Origin: a virus
DNA length: 38,246 nucleotides
Strand: one strand, 5' to 3'
IMG/VR virus record: IMGVR_UViG_3300021137_000046
Coordinates: 1 to 38,246 of that record
The notes under the pieces are model-generated. The model worked only from the letters and a program-made list of their open reading frames with translations, was not told the origin of the DNA and made no database searches. Positions 6,781 through 14,391 of the stretch are shown here, in pieces (the stretch's first letter is position 1; each line of letters starts with the position of its first letter). The translations under genes and the position numbers were made by a program.

Positions 6781-6981
6781 ATGTCTAAAAAGTATTGCAA
6801 AAATTGCCACGCTATTACAAACCATACACGAGATTTAGATTGTTCTAAATGTGGTAGTACACACGAGGACACAATTGAAGAAGAAAAAGACACTGAATTA
6901 GACCTTGCCTGGAAAGATTCAGATTTTGAAGAAAGATATAGTAAAAGAGAACATAAAACTCATAGTTTAAGGGGTTGGTAA
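6781..6981 (+). CDS. small zinc-ribbon protein, 66 aa
   Basis: Starts MSKKYCKNCHAITNHTRDLD with knuckles CKNC (residues 6-9) and CSKC (21-24), enough for one zinc ion, followed by an acidic linker and a basic end (KREHKTHSLRGW). Adaptor-like; role unknown. Confidence 0.6.
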   Translation: MSKKYCKNCHAITNHTRDLDCSKCGSTHEDTIEEEKDTELDLAWKDSDFEERYSKREHKTHSLRGW

Positions 6982-7127
6982 GTAATTAGAATAGTAGGTG
7001 TTGTAAGCAAAAGCAAATCAGAGATGATAACACACTGTCCAAATATTTTATTTGAGTTTTTTATTTGGAAGGAATTTTGGTATTAAATAGAGTCCAAACC
7101 TATTATTTTTTAAAATTGTCGTGCAGA

Positions 7128-7412
7128 ATGGTACAAAAAGTAAAAAAATTAGTTACAGTGCGTAATCAAGCATGTGATAGAATTGAAGAATTTATATATT
7201 ACTTAAGTGATTACGAAGAAAAAGAAGAAGAATTAAAAAAGTGTATACAAGAAATAATTATAGAGTTAAACCAAATTAAAGGAATGCATTCTATAATAAC
7301 GTACCAAGATAAACAATTGCAAAAAGTCAAAAAAATTTTAAAGGCAAGCAAATACCCAGATGATTTATTTAAAAATCTTAAAGATCTGTGTAAATGTTTT
7401 GGAATAAATTAA
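7128..7412 (+). CDS. hypothetical coiled-coil protein
   Basis: A 94-residue protein from the ATG at 7128 (MVQKVKKLVTVRNQACDRIE). The frame is open upstream to a TTG at 7065, but the ATG is preferred. Helical and highly charged (SDYEEKEEELKKCIQEIIIE), with a Cys pair near the end (LCKCFG). The preceding 146-bp gap contains a GTGTTGT/ATAACAC helix. No family recognised. Confidence 0.5.
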   Translation: MVQKVKKLVTVRNQACDRIEEFIYYLSDYEEKEEELKKCIQEIIIELNQIKGMHSIITYQDKQLQKVKKILKASKYPDDLFKNLKDLCKCFGIN

Positions 7413-7416
7413 TTTT

Positions 7417-7635
7417 ATGAAAAAAATAACAAATAAATTTAATATAAACGACACTTGTTGGGTTATGTATCGTAACAAACCCTTACAAGTACTTGTTACA
7501 AAAATTAATCTATCAGAAGATGAAAAAAACATCTATTATAGCGTTAGAGCAACAAATAAAGAATTTCCAAATAGTTCATATGTAGATGCTGTAAATATAT
7601 ATAGCACTAAAGATGATTTAATAAGTTCATTATGA
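7417..7635 (+). CDS. hypothetical protein, 72 aa
   Basis: Starts MKKITNKFNINDTCWVMYRN and continues with alternating beta-type sequence (KPLQVLVTKINLSED), consistent with a small SH3-like barrel. No named family. Its stop overlaps the next start (ATGA). Confidence 0.55.
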   Translation: MKKITNKFNINDTCWVMYRNKPLQVLVTKINLSEDEKNIYYSVRATNKEFPNSSYVDAVNIYSTKDDLISSL

Positions 7636-7820
7636 CTACAAAAAATGAAATACCAATAAAACCATATAATAACACAGAAATTTTAAAAAAGGCAATGCAA
7701 CCCACATATACTTTAGAAGATATGGAAAATCTTTGGAAATTCAAATCAAAAGTAAAATCAATGGATTGCACATTTAAGGAATATATGGAATCATTAAATG
7801 AACATAAAAATAAAAAATAA
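7632..7820 (+). CDS. hypothetical protein, 62 aa
   Basis: Starts MTTKNEIPIKPYNNTEILKK; its second half is helical (TLEDMENLWKFKSKVKSM). Coupled to the previous gene through an ATGA overlap. No family recognised. Confidence 0.5.
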   Translation: MTTKNEIPIKPYNNTEILKKAMQPTYTLEDMENLWKFKSKVKSMDCTFKEYMESLNEHKNKK

Positions 7821-7845
7821 TTACCGATTTATCAAAATTTTTTCG

Positions 7846-7853
7846 TAAATTTG
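7846..7853 (+). promoter_or_regulatory. possible -7 promoter box
   Basis: TAAATTTG matches the Bacteroidota -7 box TAnnTTTG and lies 25 bases before the ATG at 7871. No TTG is seen at the expected upstream distance, so the call rests on one box only. Confidence 0.3.
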
Positions 7854-7870
7854 TAATAAATAACTAAATT

Positions 7871-8065
7871 ATGTCAGTAGAAAGAAAAAGTGTAGAAAAA
7901 TCAGAATATCAACATTGGTCAAAGCATCCTAGTTATCTTGGATTTGTAGCAATTCCTTCAGAATATCCTTCAGCTAAAATAAGTGGAATACAAGAAAATT
8001 CTAAAAATGAAAATGCACACCCTAGTATTAAAGAAAAACTAGAAAATGCTCTAAAGAAAAAATAA
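7871..8065 (+). CDS. hypothetical protein, 64 aa
   Basis: Starts MSVERKSVEKSEYQHWSKHP, a polar protein with a low-complexity middle (ENSKNENAHPS) and a basic helical tail (IKEKLENALKKK). No family recognised. Confidence 0.5.
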   Translation: MSVERKSVEKSEYQHWSKHPSYLGFVAIPSEYPSAKISGIQENSKNENAHPSIKEKLENALKKK

Positions 8066-8098
8066 TTATTAATAAAATCTAAATTAAAAACTCAAAAA

Positions 8099-8383
8099 AT
8101 GAAAAAGCAAATCACAAAACCAGTATTAGAAGTAAAATCTATTTTTAAGGGTGGGCAAGTACTACCAGAAACAGATTTAACTAAGAAGCATTCAATTTTA
8201 GAATTAGGAGTGCAAAAGAAGTATGAAAATGAAAAAGGTAATATATCTATTCATAAATCAGAAAAATTGCGCGAAAAAAATTTAAAAAAAATGCAATTTA
8301 AACAAAAAAAGTCATTAAACCACCTATACAACTTCTTAGAAAAGAAATTAGAAGGAATGTTAATGGTACAAGGTAATAATTAA
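8099..8383 (+). CDS. hypothetical basic protein, 94 aa
   Basis: Starts MKKQITKPVLEVKSIFKGGQ immediately after the AAAAACTCAAAAA leader. Lys-rich throughout, with a helical C-terminal half. It is the last protein gene before the tmRNA, which begins ten bases after its stop. No family recognised. Confidence 0.55.
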   Translation: MKKQITKPVLEVKSIFKGGQVLPETDLTKKHSILELGVQKKYENEKGNISIHKSEKLREKNLKKMQFKQKKSLNHLYNFLEKKLEGMLMVQGNN

Positions 8384-8392
8384 ATAAAACTC

Positions 8393-8865
8393 GGGGGTAA
8401 AAGGTTTTGATTTAATAAATGCAGGAAAGTGAGTGTCTAGGCAGGTGTATGTATTGCCTTAAATAATTCATATAATAATAAACGTAGAAGTTTCTAACGT
8501 ACAGGTAGGTAACGATATAGACGAAATGCTTATGTCTATGGGCTTGATGAGTGAATTAGAAGTAGCTTAGTCAAAATTACAATTGAGTTGCAACGCATTT
8601 GACAACTTTAAAAACATAGATGCGTCAAAATTCCAGAGATGTATAGGACAATAAAATAAGAAATCTCCTAGTTTTTGTTATTTTTTAATAGTATTTTGAA
8701 TACCTGCAGATCGCCTTTGCTTGCTTGCAAGATTAGCCTAATGAGGTCAAAAGAGAAATAGAAAAGAATAACTAGCCAAGTCAAGGCAATAAAACAGACT
8801 ATAGACATAAGATAATCATAATTTGGCTTTGTTAAAGACGAGGCTCTCGGATGCCTCTACCTCCA
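8393..8865 (+). ncRNA. ssrA: tmRNA (transfer-messenger RNA)
   Basis: Acceptor stem GGGGGTA (8393-8399) pairs with TACCTCC (8858-8864) with a G3-U70 wobble, the alanyl-tRNA synthetase identity element, and A73 follows at 8865. The 3' CCA is not encoded. The T arm is GAGGC (8840-8844) / GCCTC (8853-8857) with an 8-base loop instead of the usual 7. After the acceptor, GGTTTTGATTT corresponds to the conserved GGATTYGAC region. The P2 helix pairs 8410-8418 with 8828-8836 and 8432-8438 with 8802-8808. An upstream pseudoknot uses AGGCA/TGCCT and GTATG/CATAT; a downstream one uses GTCAA/TTGAC and ACGCAT/ATGCGT. After AATAATAAAC, the typical pre-tag context, the tag frame runs from GTA at 8484 to TAG at 8568-8570: 28 residues starting VEVSNVQVGN and ending MSELEVA. 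The role is rescue of stalled ribosomes and tagging of the nascent chain. The tag lacks the usual ALAA degron end. Confidence 0.92.
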
Positions 8866-8935
8866 GATTTACAAAGAACAACTACTTCCACGTAGTGTAA
8901 ATTGGGATAAATGCAAAATGTTGTTCACAAAGTTT

Positions 8936-9007
8936 GGTAGTATAGTGTATTGCATCGCACGAATTTCTTCTAAAAATTAAGGCTTGGTTGAATTCCAAGT
9001 ATTACCA
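8936..9007 (+). tRNA. tRNA-Arg (anticodon UCU)
   Basis: Complete 72-nt cloverleaf. Acceptor GGTAGTA/TATTACC (one G-U) with discriminator A; D stem GTGT/GCAC with an 8-base loop; anticodon stem AATTT/AAATT with loop CTTCTAA, giving anticodon TCU; 4-base variable loop; T stem CTTGG/CCAAG with loop TTGAATT. Encoded bases after the discriminator read CA. It decodes AGA, a dominant Arg codon in this window. It lies 70 bases after the tmRNA, and the two probably share a transcript ending at 9128. Confidence 0.9.
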
Positions 9008-9092
9008 CAATTTAAACTAATTTCAGTCATGGCGACTGAGATATCGCAAAGTCTTTATATAGTAAGAAGTATAAAGCACTACTTATAGAGAA

Positions 9093-9128
9093 AGAGATTA
9101 TCTATTAATTTAGGTAATCTCTTTTTTT
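9093..9128 (+). terminator. rho-independent terminator
   Basis: AGAGATTA pairs with TAATCTCT around a loop of about 14 bases, followed by seven T. It ends the tmRNA-tRNA unit. Between the tRNA and this site are two small hairpins, TCAGTC/GACTGA and CTTTATA/TATAAAG. Confidence 0.75.
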
Positions 9129-9173
9129 GTTAAGATTTTGAGTAAAAATAAATGCACAACAAAATTTTAAAAA

Positions 9174-9398
9174 ATGCAAGATAAAATACCACATAAATTA
9201 AAATTTGCCTCAATTAGATTTGAAAATAATTAGAAAAATGATAAAATATATAAATTAATAGAGTGTTACTTTATATTTATTACAACAAAATTGGATTTTA
9301 GAGATTCACAAACAATTAAATGCCGACCAATTTTTGGATTTGCATTATTAAATTTTGGATTTGTAATACTCTTTGAACCTTATATAATAAAAAAATAA
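9174..9398 (+). pseudogene. ORF interrupted by in-frame TAG
   Basis: From the ATG at 9174 (MQDKIPHKLKFASIRFENN) the frame meets TAG at 9231-9233 and then stays open to TAA at 9396-9398. The downstream half looks like real protein, with a hydrophobic span near the end (FGFALLNFGFVILFEPY). No start codon lies between the TAG and that half. Other genes here end in TAG, so genome-wide TAG recoding is unlikely. A broken gene, a local readthrough or a sequence error are all possible. Confidence 0.4.
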
Positions 9399-9434
9399 TT
9401 TTTATAAAAACGCAATAAATTAAATTAATAATAT

Positions 9435-11210
9435 ATGCAAGTAGGAGATTACGCAATATTAAATAATAATGTACCATCATATCAACGTGTAGGATTAGAT
9501 TATAGTAATGTTTTTAATCAATACAATTCTTATTTTACATTTCCGCATCAAATAACTACTGTTACTGCGAGAGATGGTACTAAAGTAAGATTAGATGGAT
9601 TAGTTAATCACTATTTTGATAGGGCATCCGTTATTTTAACAGATGCCAGTGGAGTACCACTTACAGAAGAAAGAGAAGAAGAAACAATAGAAGTAGGTGA
9701 TACAATTAGATTTACTTCTAATATATTCTTAGATGAAAATAGATTAAGCTTAACAACTTCTTATTTAAGAGTTCTTGCAGGAAGTAATTATGAACGCGAA
9801 TATCTAGTGCAGGCTATTAACGTATCAGGTAATGTAATATTAGAAGGTATTTCTATGTATACTTTTTGTAGCAGAGGAGTGCAAATTGTACGAAAAAAAC
9901 TTGCAGACCCCGTATTCAGAGTAGGATCAAAAGTAAGAATAGTAAATAACCCAATAAGATTACAAGAAGATTCTATTTTTGAGGGTGTTTATACTGAATT
10001 ACTAAGAGATATAAGTAATGATTTCAATCATATCTGGACTATTACAGAAAATAGAGGCGTTACCAACGCCGTATACGGAGATTGGTTTAAATTAGATACT
10101 CCTGGTAGACTTACTTTTAGAAAAGGCAATTTAGAATTGGTTTCTAATAATTTACAAGTAGGAGATATAGTTAAAATAAATAGAGATGTTTTATCTGAAG
10201 GTGTAAGAATATCTGTAGAGTCTAATTTTGGTTTAAAGGCGTTTATTAGAAATTTTACAGTAACGGAAATACAGCATTCAGCAGAAAAATGGATTTCTTT
10301 AGCTAATAATACAAGAATGCTATTCTTAGAAACAGAATTAATTTTACAACCATCAACTGCACAAAATTTGAAAAAAATTCCTACATTAAAGCCTATAAAA
10401 GAAAAGAAACTAGAGACCCTGCCAACACTTGAAGAAATAGTTGCAATGAGTGCTAATGATGTTTACGACAAATATTATGCAAACTTTAAAAAAATTATTG
10501 AAACTAAACTTTATAGTGCTGCAAAATATACTATAGGACAAGGTAAAGACAAAAAAGAATTTAAAAATAAATTAGAAGAATATTTTTTCGGTACATCAAG
10601 CTGCAATATAGAATCTGAAGAAGATGCAAAAAAGATTGTAGTAAATTGGCTTACTTTAGGCGCAGACCTACAAAAAGAATTAGCAGATTTGCAAAAAGTT
10701 GAACAATTAAGATGTGACTTTTTTGCAGTTTTAAGAGATTCTTACATAGAAGAAACTAAACAAAGAGCTACAATTATTCTAAATAGGGGTAAAACACAAT
10801 TATTTGATCAACCTTCTGAAGAAAATTGCAAAAACTTTTTTGAAAAAACGCAGGAATATATAAATAATTTAGCAGAATTAAAACAATTATTTAAAACAGC
10901 CAAAGAAAATATTCAAAAAATAGAAGAAATAGCAAAAATAATTTTATTAAATCAAAAAGAATTAGGAGGTTTAAAAGCAAGATTAGATATATCTTATAAG
11001 AATGACACAAAAAAATTAGGTCTCGCGCAATATCGAGTAACCCTAAGAAAAATCCTAACAGAAATACCAATAAAAGACTCAAATATAAAAGAAAAGAATA
11101 ATAGAGTAGAATTATTGGAAAATCTGAGTATAAATTGGGATAAGGGCAATGTACTAAGTATATATAAAACTTGCAAGGAGTTTATTTTAAGAAATAAAGA
11201 AAAAATATAA
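9435..11210 (+). CDS. four-module SH3-like/coiled-coil protein
   Basis: A 591-residue protein. The first half holds four tandem modules, each opening with a VGD-type beta strand (VGDYAIL near residue 3, VGDTIRF near 87, VGSKVRI near 165, VGDIVKI near 243) and closing with an ELV- or EIL-type strand before the next. This pattern suits SH3/KOW-like barrels. Residues after about 330 are helical and charged with long Glu/Lys/Leu segments, a likely coiled coil (ENIQKIEEIAKIILLNQKEL). No enzyme motif. Similar VGD or IGD strands occur in the 25961 and 27270 products, so a shared adaptor fold is likely. Role unknown; a scaffold or nucleic-acid binder is a guess. Confidence 0.7.
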   Translation: MQVGDYAILNNNVPSYQRVGLDYSNVFNQYNSYFTFPHQITTVTARDGTKVRLDGLVNHYFDRASVILTDASGVPLTEEREEETIEVGDTIRFTSNIFLDENRLSLTTSYLRVLAGSNYEREYLVQAINVSGNVILEGISMYTFCSRGVQIVRKKLADPVFRVGSKVRIVNNPIRLQEDSIFEGVYTELLRDISNDFNHIWTITENRGVTNAVYGDWFKLDTPGRLTFRKGNLELVSNNLQVGDIVKINRDVLSEGVRISVESNFGLKAFIRNFTVTEIQHSAEKWISLANNTRMLFLETELILQPSTAQNLKKIPTLKPIKEKKLETLPTLEEIVAMSANDVYDKYYANFKKIIETKLYSAAKYTIGQGKDKKEFKNKLEEYFFGTSSCNIESEEDAKKIVVNWLTLGADLQKELADLQKVEQLRCDFFAVLRDSYIEETKQRATIILNRGKTQLFDQPSEENCKNFFEKTQEYINNLAELKQLFKTAKENIQKIEEIAKIILLNQKELGGLKARLDISYKNDTKKLGLAQYRVTLRKILTEIPIKDSNIKEKNNRVELLENLSINWDKGNVLSIYKTCKEFILRNKEKI

Positions 11211-11213
11211 TAT

Positions 11214-11369
11214 ATGAAACACACATATCATGTGGTTTGGTTTGAAAGAGAAGAGGATCATATGAGCACTGGTAGAAATTTTGAGGCAAAAACACCACAA
11301 GAAGCACTAAATCAATGGGAATCTGAATATCCAGGAACATTTTTTTTCGCAATTTATATAAAACAATAA
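11214..11369 (+). CDS. hypothetical protein, 51 aa
   Basis: Starts MKHTYHVVWFEREEDHMSTG and continues with a helix (TPQEALNQWESEYP), a compact beta-alpha layout with a final beta strand (FFFAIYIK). It follows the 9435 gene by three bases. No family named. Confidence 0.5.
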   Translation: MKHTYHVVWFEREEDHMSTGRNFEAKTPQEALNQWESEYPGTFFFAIYIKQ

Positions 11370-11373
11370 TTTT

Positions 11374-11490
11374 ATGGGTTATTCAGATAGATGTGATATA
11401 ACTGTACTTATAGGAAAAATTTTAGAAAGTGCAGTTAGAAATAATGACAACAATGAAATAGTATTTAAAACCTCTACAGGGGAAGAATAG
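11374..11490 (+). CDS. hypothetical peptide, 38 aa
   Basis: Starts MGYSDRCDITVLIGKILESA; short, acidic at the end (KTSTGEE). Positioned four bases after the previous stop, consistent with an operon. No family recognised. Confidence 0.4.
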   Translation: MGYSDRCDITVLIGKILESAVRNNDNNEIVFKTSTGEE

Positions 11491-11515
11491 CGGTTGGTTT
11501 ATATAAAATTATTAT

Positions 11516-12112
11516 ATGAAAATAAAAACATACGAGAATAGCATAAATAAAAGGTTAGTCCAATATTTATGCTATTCTCAAATTTTTGGTATCGAATCAG
11601 ATTTATTATGTTTAGCAGGACCAAATGCAAAAGAATTTATAGAATTTGCACAAAGTCAAAATAAAAAAAAGATAATTAGTTATGAAAAAGAAATGTCTAT
11701 ATATTTAGAACAATTAAATCTTTTATATAGTACGAAAAAATTAAAAAATAAAGTGCAATTTAAATCGGGGGATATAATAAATGCACAACCACAACAAGTA
11801 ATAGATTTAGATTTAATGTGTACCTTTAAATCCGCACAAAATACAATTTCAAAATTATTATATAGACAATACACTATGAATTCTAATATAAAATGCTTTA
11901 TGTTTTCAGTTTCTTATATGCGAGAAAGTTCTTCAATAGAGCCAATTCTTAAATTTATAAATAAACTATTAGGTGTAGAATGTTTTTTAGTAAATTCATT
12001 AAAAATGCAATATGGCGTTCAGCACTTTATTAATTGTAGAAAAAATGTAATAGTAAGGGCATACTCATATTGTGACACTTCACCAATGCACACAATTCAA
12101 ATTATTTATTAA
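11516..12112 (+). CDS. possible Rossmann-fold protein
   Basis: A 198-residue protein. LLCLAGPNAKEFIEFAQ (near residue 30), KIISYEKEMSIY (near 53) and GDIINAQPQQVIDLDLMCTF (near 85) fall where a class I methyltransferase would have its glycine loop, acidic strand end and motif IV. The glycine loop is degenerate, so SAM binding is doubtful. An inactive or highly diverged relative is the best reading, at low confidence. It sits directly upstream of the ParB-fold gene. Confidence 0.45.
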   Translation: MKIKTYENSINKRLVQYLCYSQIFGIESDLLCLAGPNAKEFIEFAQSQNKKKIISYEKEMSIYLEQLNLLYSTKKLKNKVQFKSGDIINAQPQQVIDLDLMCTFKSAQNTISKLLYRQYTMNSNIKCFMFSVSYMRESSSIEPILKFINKLLGVECFLVNSLKMQYGVQHFINCRKNVIVRAYSYCDTSPMHTIQIIY

Positions 12113-12137
12113 CAACTCAAACTAAAAATTCAAAAAA

Positions 12138-12884
12138 ATGCAAAAACAACAACAAACTTGGAAATGGTTAAAATTAGACGGACGCAAAGTATGGTCACTT
12201 TTAACAGGTATAAATCGAGAAGTACTACCAAAACAAATATTAAAACTTGCAACATCTATAGATAGGAAATGCATTACTAGGCCAGTTATAGTGTGTACTA
12301 TATCTTTTATTACAGGAAAATCAACAACATATATAATAGACGGGCAACATTTATATCACGCTTGCTTGCAGTTAAGATTAGATATTCCTTATATTGAAAT
12401 AGAAATTAAAGATATGCGGGACTTAGTTGAAACCATTGCTTTTTTTAATAGTTCTTCAAAATCTTGGACAAGTAATGATTATATTTTAAGTTGGTCTGCT
12501 GTACACGTGGACTACAAAAAATTAATGCATTACTTAAATACTTATCAGTTAGAGTCTAGAATAATAACAGGAGTTTTATCAGGATCTGGTATAAATAATC
12601 ACACAAATTTAGTAAGACGTGGGGATTTTAGAATAAAAAATGAAAAGTATGCTGCAAACTATTTAAGTTTATTTTCAGATATAGTTAGAGTTTTAACCCC
12701 AAAAGACAAATACGGTCTTAGAAACTTTGCAAAAGAATTTTATATTTATTATAGTAAGATAAATACATCTTATAATCATAATAAATTTATGCAATTTTGT
12801 AAAGAAAATAAAGCACAATTAAATAGAGCAATGATGTTTTCGGATGATTTAAAAAAAATTTTTTATAGTTTTCAAAGAATATAA
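12138..12884 (+). CDS. ParB-like nuclease-fold protein
   Basis: A 248-residue protein with the ParB N-terminal signature TTYIIDGQHLYHACLQLRL (near residues 69-88), preceded by the family's RPVIVCTIS strand and followed by IPYIEIEI. This is the ParB/sulfiredoxin fold found in phage DNA-binding or nicking proteins. The rest is helical and basic. It lacks the helix-turn-helix half of chromosomal ParB, so partitioning is less likely than a role in DNA modification, nicking or regulation. The start at 12138 follows a CAACTCAAACT-type leader. Confidence 0.7.
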   Translation: MQKQQQTWKWLKLDGRKVWSLLTGINREVLPKQILKLATSIDRKCITRPVIVCTISFITGKSTTYIIDGQHLYHACLQLRLDIPYIEIEIKDMRDLVETIAFFNSSSKSWTSNDYILSWSAVHVDYKKLMHYLNTYQLESRIITGVLSGSGINNHTNLVRRGDFRIKNEKYAANYLSLFSDIVRVLTPKDKYGLRNFAKEFYIYYSKINTSYNHNKFMQFCKENKAQLNRAMMFSDDLKKIFYSFQRI

Positions 12885-12929
12885 TAAAAATAAATTAGTC
12901 AAAATATAAAATATTTTGTATTTTTGCTA

Positions 12930-13373
12930 ATGAATAAAAAATTAAAACAATGTACTGAATGCAAGAAAGATGTAATTTATTATAAAAATAAGTTATGTCT
13001 TTCTTGCTTTAAAAAATTAAATCCAGAAAAATTTTTGATTAAAAAAAGTGTTTTAAAACACAAAAGCCCCCCTAAAACAACTATCAAGAAAACACCTTTA
13101 AAAAAATCTCAAAAGGCAATATCAAAATTTAGTCAAAAACAAATAGGTAGACAAAAACAATATCAAAAACTAAGATTGGAGCTATTAGAAAAATTTCCTA
13201 TATGTACTATATGTAATAAAAATCCAGCAACAGAAATTCACCATGCTCGCGGCAGAGGTCTTTTTTTGCTAGAGCATCTGATTCCTACTTGTCGCCCATG
13301 CCATTTATGGTGTCACCAAAATGTTGAAGAAGCAACAAAATTAGGTTATATAATTTCTAGAATTAAGAACTAG
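12930..13373 (+). CDS. HNH endonuclease with zinc finger
   Basis: A 147-residue protein from the ATG at 12930. N-terminal zinc finger with CTEC (near 7-10) and CLSC (near 25-28); a Lys-rich linker of about 60 residues; then a C-terminal HNH domain with CTICNKNPATEIHHARGRG, an IPTCRPCH knuckle and a final HQNVEEA. The paired His and the CxxC pairs form the metal site. It is a DNA-cutting enzyme of the free-standing phage type: homing, recombination or packaging roles are all known for the family. An upstream in-frame TTG adds two residues only. Confidence 0.8.
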   Translation: MNKKLKQCTECKKDVIYYKNKLCLSCFKKLNPEKFLIKKSVLKHKSPPKTTIKKTPLKKSQKAISKFSQKQIGRQKQYQKLRLELLEKFPICTICNKNPATEIHHARGRGLFLLEHLIPTCRPCHLWCHQNVEEATKLGYIISRIKN

Positions 13374-13387
13374 ATTTGTATGAAGGA

Positions 13388-13468
13388 ATGAATCTAAATA
13401 AATTTAAAGATTGGCATCCGAACAGAGAAATGTTTTTAGTATCTAAAATAACTAAACCAAATGAATAA
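13388..13468 (+). CDS. hypothetical peptide, 26 aa
   Basis: Starts MNLNKFKDWHPNREMFLVSK and overlaps the next gene's ATG at 13461 by eight bases. Kept because it fills the gap between two genes; weak support. Confidence 0.25.
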   Translation: MNLNKFKDWHPNREMFLVSKITKPNE

Positions 13469-13652
13469 AGCACTAAAAGAAAAATTAATTATAGATATTA
13501 ATTATGATAGATTTGGATGTTTTGGAGGTAGTTTACAAATGAATTTAATCCATTTAATTAATCACATAGATCAACAAGATCAAAAAATAGAAAAAATGCA
13601 AAAACAAATTCAACAATTAGAATTAAATAAAAGATATGACACCGGAAGATAA
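13461..13652 (+). CDS. small coiled-coil protein, 63 aa
   Basis: Starts MNKALKEKLIIDINYDRFGC; its last third (IDQQDQKIEKMQKQIQQLEL) is a clear heptad-type coiled coil. It overlaps the next gene by 17 bases. Phage proteins of this shape are common and mostly uncharacterised. Confidence 0.5.
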   Translation: MNKALKEKLIIDINYDRFGCFGGSLQMNLIHLINHIDQQDQKIEKMQKQIQQLELNKRYDTGR

Positions 13653-13830
13653 AATAGGGTTAACAGAAGAATTATCTATGGTAAATATATCTAAAGATGC
13701 CTGTGAATGTATTATAAATTATATAGAATCTTTAGAAAATAGAATAGAGAAATTAGAAGATGCACCAGAATTGCAAAGTTTTGAAAATAATAATGATGAT
13801 GCATTTAGAAGACACCCAGAAAGAGCTTAA
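13636..13830 (+). CDS. hypothetical protein, 64 aa
   Basis: Starts MTPEDKIGLTEELSMVNISK with a helical middle (CECIINYIESLENRIEKLED) and an acidic end. The coiled-coil pattern and the 17-base overlap suggest it works with the preceding protein. Confidence 0.5.
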   Translation: MTPEDKIGLTEELSMVNISKDACECIINYIESLENRIEKLEDAPELQSFENNNDDAFRRHPERA

Positions 13831-13832
13831 TT

Positions 13833-13997
13833 ATGAAAACAATAATAATTTTAGTAATAGTACTGCTGATTTATTGCCTTGCGATTTTTAAATTTTGGAC
13901 TTTACCGATGTCAGATATTAGATCTTGGCTTGCACTATTAGTTCCAGAATTACTTACAGGATTTATTATACATGAATATAATATAAAAAATAAATAA
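13833..13997 (+). CDS. small membrane protein, 54 aa
   Basis: Two hydrophobic spans (about residues 3-21 and 30-46) separated by FWTLPMSDIRSW, with a polar tail (HEYNIKNK). Likely two-pass inner-membrane protein; no family recognised. Confidence 0.5.
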   Translation: MKTIIILVIVLLIYCLAIFKFWTLPMSDIRSWLALLVPELLTGFIIHEYNIKNK

Positions 13998-14117
13998 ATG
14001 TTAGAATTAAAATGTTTTGGAGTAGTTCTTGTATTTACTCTTTTATGTAGAATTGTATTTGGTAATCCTTTTGATAAATCTCAAAGACATGAATCTGAAA
14101 ATACAAGTAAAGAATAA
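13998..14117 (+). CDS. small membrane peptide, 39 aa
   Basis: One hydrophobic span starting MLELKCFGVVLVFTLLCRIV, then a polar tail (DKSQRHESENTSKE). The start is adjacent to the previous stop, and the end overlaps the next gene by 29 bases in another frame. Confidence 0.4.
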   Translation: MLELKCFGVVLVFTLLCRIVFGNPFDKSQRHESENTSKE

Positions 14118-14379
14118 TAAAATTTTAACAGAAGTGCCACTTGAAGATGATACGTATCAAATAAAAATATATCCTAATAGAAATAAAACTCTTAGAGATT
14201 ACCAAGAAGAATTATTTGTATGTATTGACGAGTATTGTGTCCATTCTGGAAATTCTAGATATGATATTTGGGGTGCATTTAAAAAAGAAAATGAAATAAC
14301 ATCTTCTAGAAATATTCCTTTAGAAGAATTTCCAATGATAATAGAAAAATTAAAATTTTATTTAATTAGTATATCTTAA
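14089..14379 (+). CDS. hypothetical protein, 96 aa
   Basis: From the ATG at 14089 (MNLKIQVKNNKILTEVPLED). Beta-rich first half, then a helix and an aromatic end (EKLKFYLISIS). The frame is open upstream to a TTG at 14029, but that extension would overlap the membrane peptide more deeply. No family recognised. Confidence 0.55.
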   Translation: MNLKIQVKNNKILTEVPLEDDTYQIKIYPNRNKTLRDYQEELFVCIDEYCVHSGNSRYDIWGAFKKENEITSSRNIPLEEFPMIIEKLKFYLISIS

Positions 14380-14391
14380 AAAATTTAAAAA

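Noticed and set aside
8870-8930. Additional tRNA between tmRNA and tRNA-Arg
   Set aside because: The GAACAAC/GTTGTTC pair spans only about 52 nt; no anticodon arm or T arm can be placed.
12919-12926. TATTTTTG as a promoter -7 box for the HNH gene
   Set aside because: It ends three bases before the ATG, leaving no room for a transcript start, and has no TTG upstream.
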